NCBI GenBank assembly: GCA_903915615.1
Contig: CAIWTR010000490.1
Location: 1-5,689 of the forward strand
DNA: 5,689 bases
From: an uncultured Armatimonadota bacterium
GTDB taxonomy: Bacteria > Armatimonadota > Armatimonadia > Armatimonadales > Armatimonadaceae
Direction of reading: 5' to 3'
This document shows, one piece after another, positions 1-5,689 of this stretch (position 1 is its first letter; each line of letters begins with the position of its first letter). The position numbers were made by a program, and so were the translations under genes. The notes beneath the pieces were generated by a model that ran no database searches, was not told where the DNA came from, and saw only the letters and a list, made by a program, of their open reading frames with translations.

Positions 1-642
1 ATGGGCATCAGTCTCGGTGTTTCTCTGCTTTACTTGAATGGTGGATGGAGCAGCTTTAGATCCAGCCAGCCGATGTCCTTCACTGAGTACTATCTGATCA
101 ACGACGTGGCGCTGCTTGTAATCCCACTCATTGTGATTACAGTATGCGGACTCAACACGTCAGATTACGGATTACGTTCATGTAGCTGGAAACACATAAT
201 CACGGCAGGCGTCATCGGATTGCTGTTTTTTCCCGTTGTCCTCGTGACCGCGAAAGCTCCTGAATTTCAGGCATATTATCTACAAGTGATGCGCCAGAGT
301 GGTGCCATCACCGATGTCCCAGTCGAGATTAGTTACTTTGGATTTATCAGGCATCAAATAATCCTGATCACATATATGTTTGCATGGGAGTGGTTTTTCC
401 GCGGTTTTCTCCTGATGTCCGTTCAACGGATGAGTGGTTCCGTCGTTGCGGTGCTCGTGCAAGCCGTATTGTTTACCATCATGCATTTAGGAAAACCTAC
501 CATCGAGGTCGTAAGTTCGTTCTTTGGGGCTGTTATATTGGGGATGTGGGCGCTTAGGTCCCGGTCAATATTGCCATGCTTTACCGTGCATGCCTTGCTC
601 ACATCGCTAAATGATGTTGCCGTTCTGATCCATTCAAGATAA
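1..642 (+). CDS. CPBP-family intramembrane metalloprotease (Rce1/ABI-like), possibly 5'-truncated
   Basis: A 213-residue, strongly hydrophobic protein with about six membrane segments (roughly residues 33-50, 65-83, 115-130, 137-160, 171-189 and 193-211). The CPBP (CAAX protease and bacteriocin-processing) motifs are visible in order. Motif 1 is WEWFFRG at 129-135, with Glu130 and Arg134 spaced as in EExxxR but with Trp129 in place of the first Glu. Motif 2 is FTIMH at 158-162 (FxxxH). Motif 3 is centred on His197 in HALLTSLND. In this family these residues build a membrane-embedded active site used for CAAX-type cleavage or peptide processing, but the substrate cannot be told here. The reading frame begins at the first base of the window, so the ATG may be internal and the true start upstream. 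The gene converges with the YfhO-type gene. Family assignment is firm; activity is less certain because of the Trp substitution. Confidence 0.85.
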   Translation: MGISLGVSLLYLNGGWSSFRSSQPMSFTEYYLINDVALLVIPLIVITVCGLNTSDYGLRSCSWKHIITAGVIGLLFFPVVLVTAKAPEFQAYYLQVMRQSGAITDVPVEISYFGFIRHQIILITYMFAWEWFFRGFLLMSVQRMSGSVVAVLVQAVLFTIMHLGKPTIEVVSSFFGAVILGMWALRSRSILPCFTVHALLTSLNDVAVLIHSR

Positions 643-811
643 CCGAGGTTTGGCATCTTCAAGAGGCGTTTAATATCAATCCACGACAAGTCAAAGGCCA
701 CGTATTCCATTAGGCTGAACACATATCAGTTACAACGATACGTACATTCATGACCGCAACCAAGAGGACTCAGATTCATGTGTGGTCAGGACATCTAGGA
801 GCTTGGTGAAT
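643..811. other. Convergent intergenic region, no clear terminator
   Basis: This gap lies between the ends of the CPBP gene and the YfhO-type gene, where terminators for both strands would be expected. I see only weak inverted repeats. One pairs 721-727 with 737-743 (7 bp with one G-U pair in minus-strand RNA, 9-base loop). The other pairs 751-758 with 781-788 (8 bp with one G-U pair in plus-strand RNA, 22-base loop). Neither is followed by a run of T, so no intrinsic terminator can be called. Confidence 0.4.
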
Positions 812-2893
812 CTATACGCTTAGCAACTTGGTTTTAGAACGTGACGAAATCGTAGTGATAAGAACCGCTGTTAGCAATATTGTAAGAAACAACCCAAGTC
901 GCAACGTAGATGTTACGAGGGAGCGTGGTTCCATACTAATCGATGTAGGGGTGCTGCTACTACGTAGAATCGTCATGTCACTTCCTGTATAAGCCAGCTC
1001 CCAACCTGTTGGGACGTCTGTCGACGGTGGAAGAACTAACCATTCGGCACCAAGTGATGCGGCCGCATCGATTGTAGGAACTCGCATCAAGTTGCCATTC
1101 TCTGGCGGCATCAGGCTTGTACCAGCGAGACTCTCTAGTTTCTCCTTGTCCTTGCGGAGAATCAGGCTGTCATAGGTTGCGATGTCATGAAGCTGATGCA
1201 ATGTAAGGAGATTGGGTGGCAGTGTTGCTCCTTTAGGAGATGTAGAGCTTATCGACCAGTTCCCAATGAGACATGCGATTGGGGATTTTGCTGCATTAAG
1301 TTTTAGGTAATCGATTCCAGGTGTCGTCTTTATGGCATCAGCCACACGCCCGGTTGGATGGTAACTTGCTGACCAAGTCCAGAGATCTGCAAGTAGTAAT
1401 GCTGGAAGGACCCACATTGCAATCGGATAGCGGCTCTTGAGGCGTATACAAACGACGCATAACACGAGTGACAATCCAATCATTGGCATTTGATTCAGGA
1501 TTGCATACGCTGATATTGCGCTGGTTACATCTCTAGGTAATGACAGTTTCTGAATGGTTTGATCCGCAAGTGCCATGCAGCTGCCAGTAATGACTAGGAG
1601 AACAACCGAACCAAAAGCCAGATGACGCAGCCGAACTCGGCTTACTGCGATCGCGGCTAGTAAACATATCGCTAAGGATAGAACAGGTAGCACTCGTGCC
1701 GGATTGCCTGTAGCCGCAAAACCCGGGATGCCATAGTACATAGCGGCACACAGTGGGCTTCCAAGCGCAATAGCAAGCGCAATTACCCCTATAAATGCAA
1801 TTACTTTGTGGTCTCGATGAAGGGACTTAAAGGTAAACATTCCAGCGAAGAACAGTATGGGAATCAAGACACCTGTGTAGAGCGCCCATTCGGCATAATT
1901 GTTTGGAACACCACTATTGGTTAGCAGCCAACTCGTCCCACCATTTGCGTTGGGGTTACCAAAGTGGTTAGGAGAGAGCCATGTGATCAAGTGACTCAGA
2001 GGCATTGCATTACTGATATACGCAGCATAGCCAGCTGGAGACGCGGCCACTCCTCCGCGGTGAGACTGTTGCCCAAGTTCAATTGATGGCATCAGCTGGC
2101 ACGCTGAAAGGCATAGACCAAGAATAAGTGCCGTGAGTAGTTTGCCAGAATGCAACAATGGTTTCTTCGTTGAAACGATTAAAATCCCAGTCGTCAGAAG
2201 CGAGTACATGGCAAGCTGAAGGTGACCAGCAAGTAATGACATCATCGTCAAAACTAGCAAGTGCTTATAGGATTTATTGAGTGCTGCCAGCCACATCCAC
2301 GGTAGCCAAGCAAGGACGGTCAGATGGGTTGCAAGTGGCAGCCATGTGACCAGCGTTGCAGACTGTGAAAAACCAATCGCGGCGATTGCGGCACCTACGT
2401 GACTTGCGCTTAGTCGCCTCGCCAACTGATACGTGCCAAGCGCAAGGATTCCCATATGAATGGCTATCGACACCATCAGGGTGGTTGGGGCATACGATGA
2501 TGGGAGAATCCAAAATGCCCAATGGAGGGGATAGAAAAATCCGCTTTGTCCATTTGCGAGAAGAGGCTGTCCACCGAGCGTGGATGCAGCATACGGATTT
2601 ACGATAGGCAAAAGTCCGTTTGCTACCGCTTCCATCACGACCTTTCGCCAAGGCAGAAACTCAAAGATTCCATCCGCGGCTAAAACATTCCATGGAGCCT
2701 TGATTTCTGTTTGCCAAGGCGTTAGATGTCCGTAAACCCAAGTTGGAATGAATGTCTGTCCACTCATAAGCATGAAGAAATACTTACTGGTAATGACAAA
2801 CAAAAACAGCGTCACCATAAGATAACGCTGCCGAAACAAGGTGGTCAAAGCCCTAAACACTGCGAAGATAGTCCATGTTTTTGGATGCCTCAT
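812..2893 (-). CDS. YfhO-family multi-spanning membrane protein (GT-C-like)
   Basis: A protein of 693 residues from the chosen ATG, with a dozen or so hydrophobic segments and a C-terminal extracytoplasmic domain followed by one last membrane helix. It fits the YfhO family, large membrane proteins related to GT-C glycosyltransferases; Bacillus YfhO is linked to glycosylation of lipoteichoic acid. Family features visible are ADGIFEFLPW, with Asp74 in the first outer loop where GT-C enzymes carry a conserved acidic residue; GLLPIVNPYAASTLGGQPLL and NGQSGFFYPL just after it; LLADLW near residue 520; and a late LPPN followed by a TYDSL stretch. The frame is open to 2956, but that start lies deep in the TPR gene. 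ATG at 2893 (MRHPKTW) gives a basic N-terminal tail before helix 1; GTG at 2860 and ATG at 2818 are alternatives and none has a clear Shine-Dalgarno. Probably translated by coupling to the TPR gene. The glycan or lipid substrate is unknown. Confidence 0.82.
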   Translation of the reverse strand: MRHPKTWTIFAVFRALTTLFRQRYLMVTLFLFVITSKYFFMLMSGQTFIPTWVYGHLTPWQTEIKAPWNVLAADGIFEFLPWRKVVMEAVANGLLPIVNPYAASTLGGQPLLANGQSGFFYPLHWAFWILPSSYAPTTLMVSIAIHMGILALGTYQLARRLSASHVGAAIAAIGFSQSATLVTWLPLATHLTVLAWLPWMWLAALNKSYKHLLVLTMMSLLAGHLQLAMYSLLTTGILIVSTKKPLLHSGKLLTALILGLCLSACQLMPSIELGQQSHRGGVAASPAGYAAYISNAMPLSHLITWLSPNHFGNPNANGGTSWLLTNSGVPNNYAEWALYTGVLIPILFFAGMFTFKSLHRDHKVIAFIGVIALAIALGSPLCAAMYYGIPGFAATGNPARVLPVLSLAICLLAAIAVSRVRLRHLAFGSVVLLVITGSCMALADQTIQKLSLPRDVTSAISAYAILNQMPMIGLSLVLCVVCIRLKSRYPIAMWVLPALLLADLWTWSASYHPTGRVADAIKTTPGIDYLKLNAAKSPIACLIGNWSISSTSPKGATLPPNLLTLHQLHDIATYDSLILRKDKEKLESLAGTSLMPPENGNLMRVPTIDAAASLGAEWLVLPPSTDVPTGWELAYTGSDMTILRSSSTPTSISMEPRSLVTSTLRLGLFLTILLTAVLITTISSRSKTKLLSV

Positions 2894-3218
2894 CGTTAAA
2901 GGGATCCACATCAAGTATCTGAGCAAAGAGAGACTTAGCTCTGTCGAATTCACCAAACATCGTAAGTGTCTTGGCTAACGAAAGCTGATATGTGATGCTT
3001 TGAGGGTCCAAACGGACTGCTGTCTCTAGTTCAAGAAGGGACTCATCGATGAGGACCTGGAAACTATAGACAAGTCCCAGCTCATGATGCGCTTCTGCAT
3101 GGGACGGTGCAGATTCTATGACGGTCTTGAAGCCAACTTCAGCTTCCGAATAGCGACCATTAATCTTGTGTTCAAGCGCCATCGCGAACACAGATGAAAG
3201 ATCATTAGACATTTGCAA
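2853..3218 (-). CDS. Small TPR-repeat protein
   Basis: A 121-residue protein made almost wholly of three tandem tetratricopeptide repeats, at about residues 11-40, 41-74 and 75-108. The usual small-large pattern is visible (GRYSEAEVGFKTVIESAP, AHHELGLVYS, GEFDRAKSLFAQILDVDP). There is no signal peptide or membrane segment, so it should be cytoplasmic. TPR repeats mediate protein-protein contacts, and the partner is unknown. The 3' end overlaps the likely YfhO start by 41 bases, so the two are probably co-translated, and the TPR protein may be a partner or scaffold for that membrane protein; this is inference. Start choice: a GGGAG Shine-Dalgarno at 3225-3229 sits 6 bases before TTG 3218 and 12 before ATG 3212. 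I prefer the TTG on spacing, but the ATG is a close alternative that removes only two residues. Confidence 0.82.
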   Translation of the reverse strand: MQMSNDLSSVFAMALEHKINGRYSEAEVGFKTVIESAPSHAEAHHELGLVYSFQVLIDESLLELETAVRLDPQSITYQLSLAKTLTMFGEFDRAKSLFAQILDVDPFNDEASKNMDYLRSV

Positions 3219-3224
3219 AACGTT

Positions 3225-3229
3225 CTCCC
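3225..3229 (-). promoter_or_regulatory. Ribosome binding site of the TPR gene
   Basis: On the minus strand this reads GGGAG, the clearest Shine-Dalgarno in the window. It ends 6 bases before a TTG codon at 3218 and 12 bases before the ATG at 3212, so it favours the TTG as the start of the TPR protein, although ATG is the commoner codon. Confidence 0.55.
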
Positions 3230-3239
3230 ATACGCCTAA

Positions 3240-3248
3240 AGTATAACA
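3240..3248 (-). promoter_or_regulatory. Possible extended -10 promoter before the TPR gene
   Basis: On the minus strand the gap between sigH and the TPR gene contains TGTTATACT, which matches an extended -10 element (TGn followed by TATACT). No convincing -35 hexamer lies 16-18 bases upstream, as is usual for extended -10 promoters. Transcription would begin near 3233, giving a short leader that still holds the GGGAG site. This could allow the TPR and YfhO genes to be expressed apart from sigH. A chance match in an AT-rich gap is possible. Confidence 0.4.
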
Positions 3249-3275
3249 CTATTGAGAATGCAAATCTCTAATCTG

Positions 3276-3947
3276 TTACAGGTGAAGAGCCCCTAAATCA
3301 GCATTTCCGACGTTGAGGGTACCCACTTTTCTTTTGATACGAGCAAGGGCATTGTCAACAGATTTTGTCTTGCACGTAAGCTCATCCGCTATTTCACGAT
3401 AACTCTTGCCCAGCTGGTAGCCTGCAAGCACGCGCCATTCAAATTCGGATAGTAGGCGCGTGAGATTATCACGTAACTCTTTCGTATCTTCCGAACGAAG
3501 GACCATGTCCTCTGGGTCCAGTGCGTTTTCACTCGTTAAGATTTCGGAGAGGTTCCAGTCCGCGCTAGGGTCATCACTTGGACACTCAAGTGACAAGCTG
3601 GTATTGAGGGGCTGTTGCTTTTGTCGCGTTGCTGTTTTGATTGCCGTAATGATATGTCGCTGAATACAGACTTTGGCAAACGCTGGAAATGAGATTGCCT
3701 TGTCGGCCCTGAAGTCGATGATCGCTTGCCACAGACCAATCATGCCAACTTGCAATAAATCATCTTTCTCGGCACCAATCAGAAAGTAAGACTTGACTTT
3801 GGTCTTTACCAAATTCCTATATTTGTATAACAGATACTCTGCAGCAAAGTCTTCGCCCCTTTGCGCACGTTCAACAATCTCACGGTCCAGCTGTCCTGCA
3901 TAGCGAAGTTGGAGGCTTCGGGGTGTTTCGGATCCACGAACCATCAT
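3276..3947 (-). CDS. sigH: SigH-like (sigma-30 type) RNA polymerase sigma factor
   Basis: A 223-residue sigma-70-family protein, about the length of Bacillus SigH. Region 2 spans about residues 35-110: EYLLYKYRNLVKTKVKSYF, then IGAEKDDLLQVGMIGLWQAI, then SFPAFAKVCIQRHIITAIKT and ATRQKQQPLN. These runs closely parallel the SigH segments SYFLIGADREDIVQEGMIGL and ITAIKTATRQK as I recall them. Region 4 is at about 165-208, with the helix-turn-helix SYREIADELTCKTKSVDNAL followed by RIKRKV. In Bacillus SigH directs entry into stationary phase and sporulation; SigH-like factors also occur in bacteria not known to sporulate, so the regulon here cannot be assumed. No anti-sigma gene is adjacent. Two ATGs (3947, 3944) open the frame; a GGAAGG site at 3960-3965 lies 12 bases before the first. 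The TPR gene begins 57 bases downstream. The gene symbol marks family similarity, not proven orthology. Confidence 0.88.
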   Translation of the reverse strand: MMVRGSETPRSLQLRYAGQLDREIVERAQRGEDFAAEYLLYKYRNLVKTKVKSYFLIGAEKDDLLQVGMIGLWQAIIDFRADKAISFPAFAKVCIQRHIITAIKTATRQKQQPLNTSLSLECPSDDPSADWNLSEILTSENALDPEDMVLRSEDTKELRDNLTRLLSEFEWRVLAGYQLGKSYREIADELTCKTKSVDNALARIKRKVGTLNVGNADLGALHL

Positions 3948-4030
3948 ATTAAATACATACCTTCCGGTGATGCAGTGAAAGCGGGGTAGATAAGACTTGA
4001 ATACAACATGCGGGGTCTGTACATCCTCAT
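3944..4030 (-). CDS. Candidate 28-codon leader ORF overlapping the sigH start
   Basis: An ATG at 4030 opens a 28-codon frame, beginning MRMYRPRMLYSS and ending MYLI, whose TGA stop (3946-3944) overlaps the first sigH ATG as ATGA. Such overlaps usually mean translational coupling. The start lies about 20 bases after the predicted transcription start, with only a weak AGAAG-like site ahead of it. The GGAAGG site for sigH lies inside this ORF, so ribosomes crossing the leader would pass over it. The peptide resembles nothing I know. A short open frame of this size can arise by chance, and the call rests on position alone. Confidence 0.3.
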   Translation of the reverse strand: MRMYRPRMLYSSLIYPAFTASPEGMYLI

Positions 4031-4056
4031 TGATGACACTTCTCGTGTTGCAGATA

Positions 4057-4085
4057 AGTATACGATTTTAATGTGTTGTCCGCAA
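4057..4085 (-). promoter_or_regulatory. Predicted sigma-70-type promoter of sigH
   Basis: On the minus strand, TTGCGG (4085-4080) and TATACT (4062-4057) are separated by exactly 17 bases, with an AT-rich spacer. The -10 matches consensus at five of six positions, and the -35 holds the TTG core. Transcription would start near 4050, leaving a leader of about 100 bases before the sigH ATG. It looks like a housekeeping promoter; I see no SigH-type element (AGGA box with GAAT) that would suggest autoregulation. Confidence 0.5.
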
Positions 4086-4214
4086 AACTCGGGCACACGT
4101 AAGGAACCTTGGTACCTTCAATTCAGTAGCATCTGGCGAAGTACAAACACAATATGCAGATTTTAGATATCTATTGACTTATCGAGCTATGGAAATCGCC
4201 GCAGTCTAACACGT
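4086..4214. other. Intergenic region downstream of the SDR gene
   Basis: This stretch follows the SDR stop codon and precedes the sigH promoter. It holds an imperfect inverted repeat at 4101-4118 (AAGGAACC, TT, GGTACCTT, one mismatch) and a 10-base perfect palindrome, TAGATATCTA, at 4164-4173. The first has a 2-base loop and no T-run, so it is a poor terminator on either strand. The palindrome could be a binding site but may be chance. No gene is apparent. Confidence 0.35.
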
Positions 4215-5015
4215 TTAACCATCCAACGAACGGGCAACTGCAGCAGCTGTGAAGGATGCTGTTTCTGGGCAAAGAATGGACATACCACCATCGATAGGAA
4301 GTGTAATTCCAGAGATGAAGTGCGCGGCTGGGGATGCCAGAAATACGACGGCTGCAGCCACTTCTTCTGCATGGCCAACGCGGCCAAGAGCATAACTGGT
4401 CGGGAAGATACTTTGTTGGAAATCTGAATAAACAGCCTTCCACGACTCTTCGCCATCGGTCATGATGTGCCCAGGTGCCACTGCATTTACGCGGATACCC
4501 GTATGTCCTAAATCGACAGCCAAGGAGCGTGTCAGGCCTGCTATGGCAGCCTTAGATGTGTTATATGCGACCCGTCCCGGTATCGGTTGATTACCAACCA
4601 AACTACCAACATTGACTACCGTTCCCTTCGTTGCGATCAGATCATCGAGTAATCCTTGCACAAGAAGAAATGGCGCAGTCACATTGATGAACATAGTCCT
4701 TTGAAACATGTCCACGCTCGTGGTCTCAGTTGTTCCTGGAGTCTGGTCAGCCGCATTATTGACGATGCACACCACACGCTCAGGAAGCTGCTTGGCAGCT
4801 GCAACTACCTTTTCGACACCCGCGGGGGATGACAAATCAGCAGCAACACTAAAGACTAGGTCACCGTAAACATCCTTTAGCTCCGATGTCGTCGCTGTGA
4901 GCAGGTGCTCATTGACATCAGCCAGCAATACGCGTGCACCAGTGGATAAGAACGCTTTGGCTATGGATGTTCCTATGCCATGAGCAGAGCCGGTTACAAC
5001 TACGCATCCATTCAT
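4215..5015 (-). CDS. Classical short-chain dehydrogenase/reductase (SDR)
   Basis: A 266-residue Rossmann-fold oxidoreductase of the classical SDR type and of normal length. The cofactor loop TGSAHGIG is at 8-15. Asp33 at the end of strand 2 (LLADVN) suggests a preference for NAD(H) over NADP(H). Also visible are Asp60 (AADL), NNAA at 86-89 (NNAG in most members) and the full catalytic tetrad Asn111, Ser138, Tyr151 and Lys155 (YNTSK). PG at 181-182 and DGG at 242-244 complete the pattern. About 22 residues follow DGG, somewhat longer than the shortest family members and perhaps part of the subunit interface. These motifs define a cytoplasmic NAD(P)-dependent alcohol or ketone oxidoreductase but not its substrate; FabG-like, sugar and secondary alcohol enzymes all share them. 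It starts 15 bases after the metH stop, with a weak GGGGA site ahead of the ATG, so the two genes are probably co-transcribed. Confidence 0.88.
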   Translation of the reverse strand: MNGCVVVTGSAHGIGTSIAKAFLSTGARVLLADVNEHLLTATTSELKDVYGDLVFSVAADLSSPAGVEKVVAAAKQLPERVVCIVNNAADQTPGTTETTSVDMFQRTMFINVTAPFLLVQGLLDDLIATKGTVVNVGSLVGNQPIPGRVAYNTSKAAIAGLTRSLAVDLGHTGIRVNAVAPGHIMTDGEESWKAVYSDFQQSIFPTSYALGRVGHAEEVAAAVVFLASPAAHFISGITLPIDGGMSILCPETASFTAAAVARSLDG

Positions 5016-5030
5016 GCCGATTGGTCCCCG

Positions 5031-5689
5031 TTAGTCATCATAGCCAAGATAGGCATCCAGCGACTTTTCAACTTGCCCCACAGGTCGTCCAGTACGCGCG
5101 GCATAGTCAAGTACCTGATCTTTGGCCAATGTTCCAACACTGAAGTACTTAGCTTCAGCATTCGGGAACACGATGGCGCAAACAGATGCCGCAGGTTCCA
5201 TCGCCAGACTCTCAGTCAGCGTGATTCCAGCAACACGGTCAGGATCAAGGACATTGAAAAGTGTTACTTTTTCAATATGGTCGGGACATGCTGGGTATCC
5301 GGGAGCTGGCCTGACACCGATATAGTTCTCAGCAATCATTTGCTGCAGCGGCATGTCGGCAGGTTCAATCCCGAAGTTCTCGCGCATCACATGGTGAACA
5401 TATTCTGCGGCAGCCTCTGCAAATCGATCGGCAAGGGATTCAAGCAAAATCGCACTGTAGTCATCACCATTCGCCTTGAATTCATCAACGCGTGCTGCAC
5501 ATCCATGTCCAGCAGTGACTGCGAGCATCCCAATCCAGTCATCAGATGGCTTTACATAATCTGAAAGACATTTGTTTTTTGAGCCGCTGGTTTTGGAACC
5601 TTGCTGGCGAAGGAAGTGGAGGACATGTTCAGATTCAGAAGCATCCGAAATGACAACATCATCTCCCGAGTTACGGGCTCGGTAGTAGC
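5031..5689 (-). CDS. metH: Cobalamin-dependent methionine synthase, C-terminal part (partial)
   Basis: The frame runs in from the right edge with no start in view and ends at TAA (5033-5031), giving the last 218 residues. It is the C-terminal activation domain of MetH, which binds S-adenosylmethionine and remethylates the cobalamin cofactor when it is oxidised to cob(II)alamin. Visible marks are HFLRQQ near residue 25, CLSDYV followed by AVTAGHG, DDYSAILLESLADRFAEAAAEYVH, the AdoMet-binding motif RPAPGYPACPDH at 126-137, GITLTESLAM, AKYFSVG and the terminal LGYDD. These follow the E. coli protein to its end, so the C-terminus is complete. Where E. coli has AMWP, this protein has AMEP, a local substitution. 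The full enzyme (about 1,200 residues in the family) transfers a methyl group from methyltetrahydrofolate to homocysteine, forming methionine. An ATG at 5528 is internal, because the homology continues upstream of it. Confidence 0.95.
   Translation of the reverse strand, partial: YYRARNSGDDVVISDASESEHVLHFLRQQGSKTSGSKNKCLSDYVKPSDDWIGMLAVTAGHGCAARVDEFKANGDDYSAILLESLADRFAEAAAEYVHHVMRENFGIEPADMPLQQMIAENYIGVRPAPGYPACPDHIEKVTLFNVLDPDRVAGITLTESLAMEPAASVCAIVFPNAEAKYFSVGTLAKDQVLDYAARTGRPVGQVEKSLDAYLGYDD

Noticed and set aside
423..722. A 99-codon minus-strand frame across the end of the CPBP gene
   Set aside because: It mostly overlaps the recognised CPBP gene in antisense and resembles no known family.
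2274..2651. A 125-codon minus-strand frame inside the YfhO gene
   Set aside because: It is an out-of-frame shadow of a long, clearly coding membrane protein.
4021..4035. AGGATGT as the -35 of a SigH-type promoter for sigH autoregulation
   Set aside because: No GAAT-type -10 element lies at the proper distance downstream, and a better housekeeping-type promoter is present just upstream.
4101..4118. Inverted repeat as a terminator for the metH-SDR unit
   Set aside because: The loop is only two bases, there is a mismatch in the stem, and no T-run follows on either strand.
4172..4200. TTGACT on the plus strand as a promoter reading rightward
   Set aside because: No -10 element follows at a proper distance, and it would read antisense into the SDR gene.
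4980..5564. A 194-codon open frame on the plus strand opposite metH
   Set aside because: It lies wholly opposite the well-recognised MetH and SDR genes, has no family resemblance and a low-complexity antisense-like composition.

Overview
The window holds one gene on the plus strand at its left edge and five genes on the minus strand. I see no RNA gene, mobile element, CRISPR array or attachment site. The organism cannot be named from this sequence alone. The mix points to a free-living bacterium. MetH still has its C-terminal reactivation domain, which many clostridial MetH proteins lack. The sigma factor closely resembles the SigH (sigma-30) family of Bacillus. SigH-like factors outside Firmicutes are reported, for example in Armatimonadota, and that phylum is my tentative, low-confidence guess.

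Layout from left to right: a CPBP-type membrane protease (plus, 1-642); a convergent gap of 169 bases; a large YfhO-type multi-spanning membrane protein (minus, 812-2893); a small TPR protein (minus, 2853-3218) whose 3' end overlaps the start of the YfhO gene; a SigH-like sigma factor (minus, 3276-3947); a non-coding stretch of about 270 bases with a good sigma-70-type promoter and a possible 28-codon leader ORF; a classical short-chain dehydrogenase (minus, 4215-5015); and the C-terminal part of MetH (minus, 5031 to beyond the right edge).

There appear to be two minus-strand transcription units. The first is metH followed 15 bases later by the SDR gene. The second is sigH, the TPR gene and the YfhO gene, read from the promoter at 4057-4085, with a possible extra extended -10 promoter between sigH and the TPR gene. 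The overlap of TPR and YfhO genes suggests coupled translation, perhaps for a scaffold and a GT-C-like membrane enzyme acting on a lipid-linked or surface glycan; this is inference. The most interesting non-gene structure is the leader ORF ending in an ATGA overlap with the sigH start. Overall the region looks like ordinary chromosomal content with a few details worth checking, not a clear new system.
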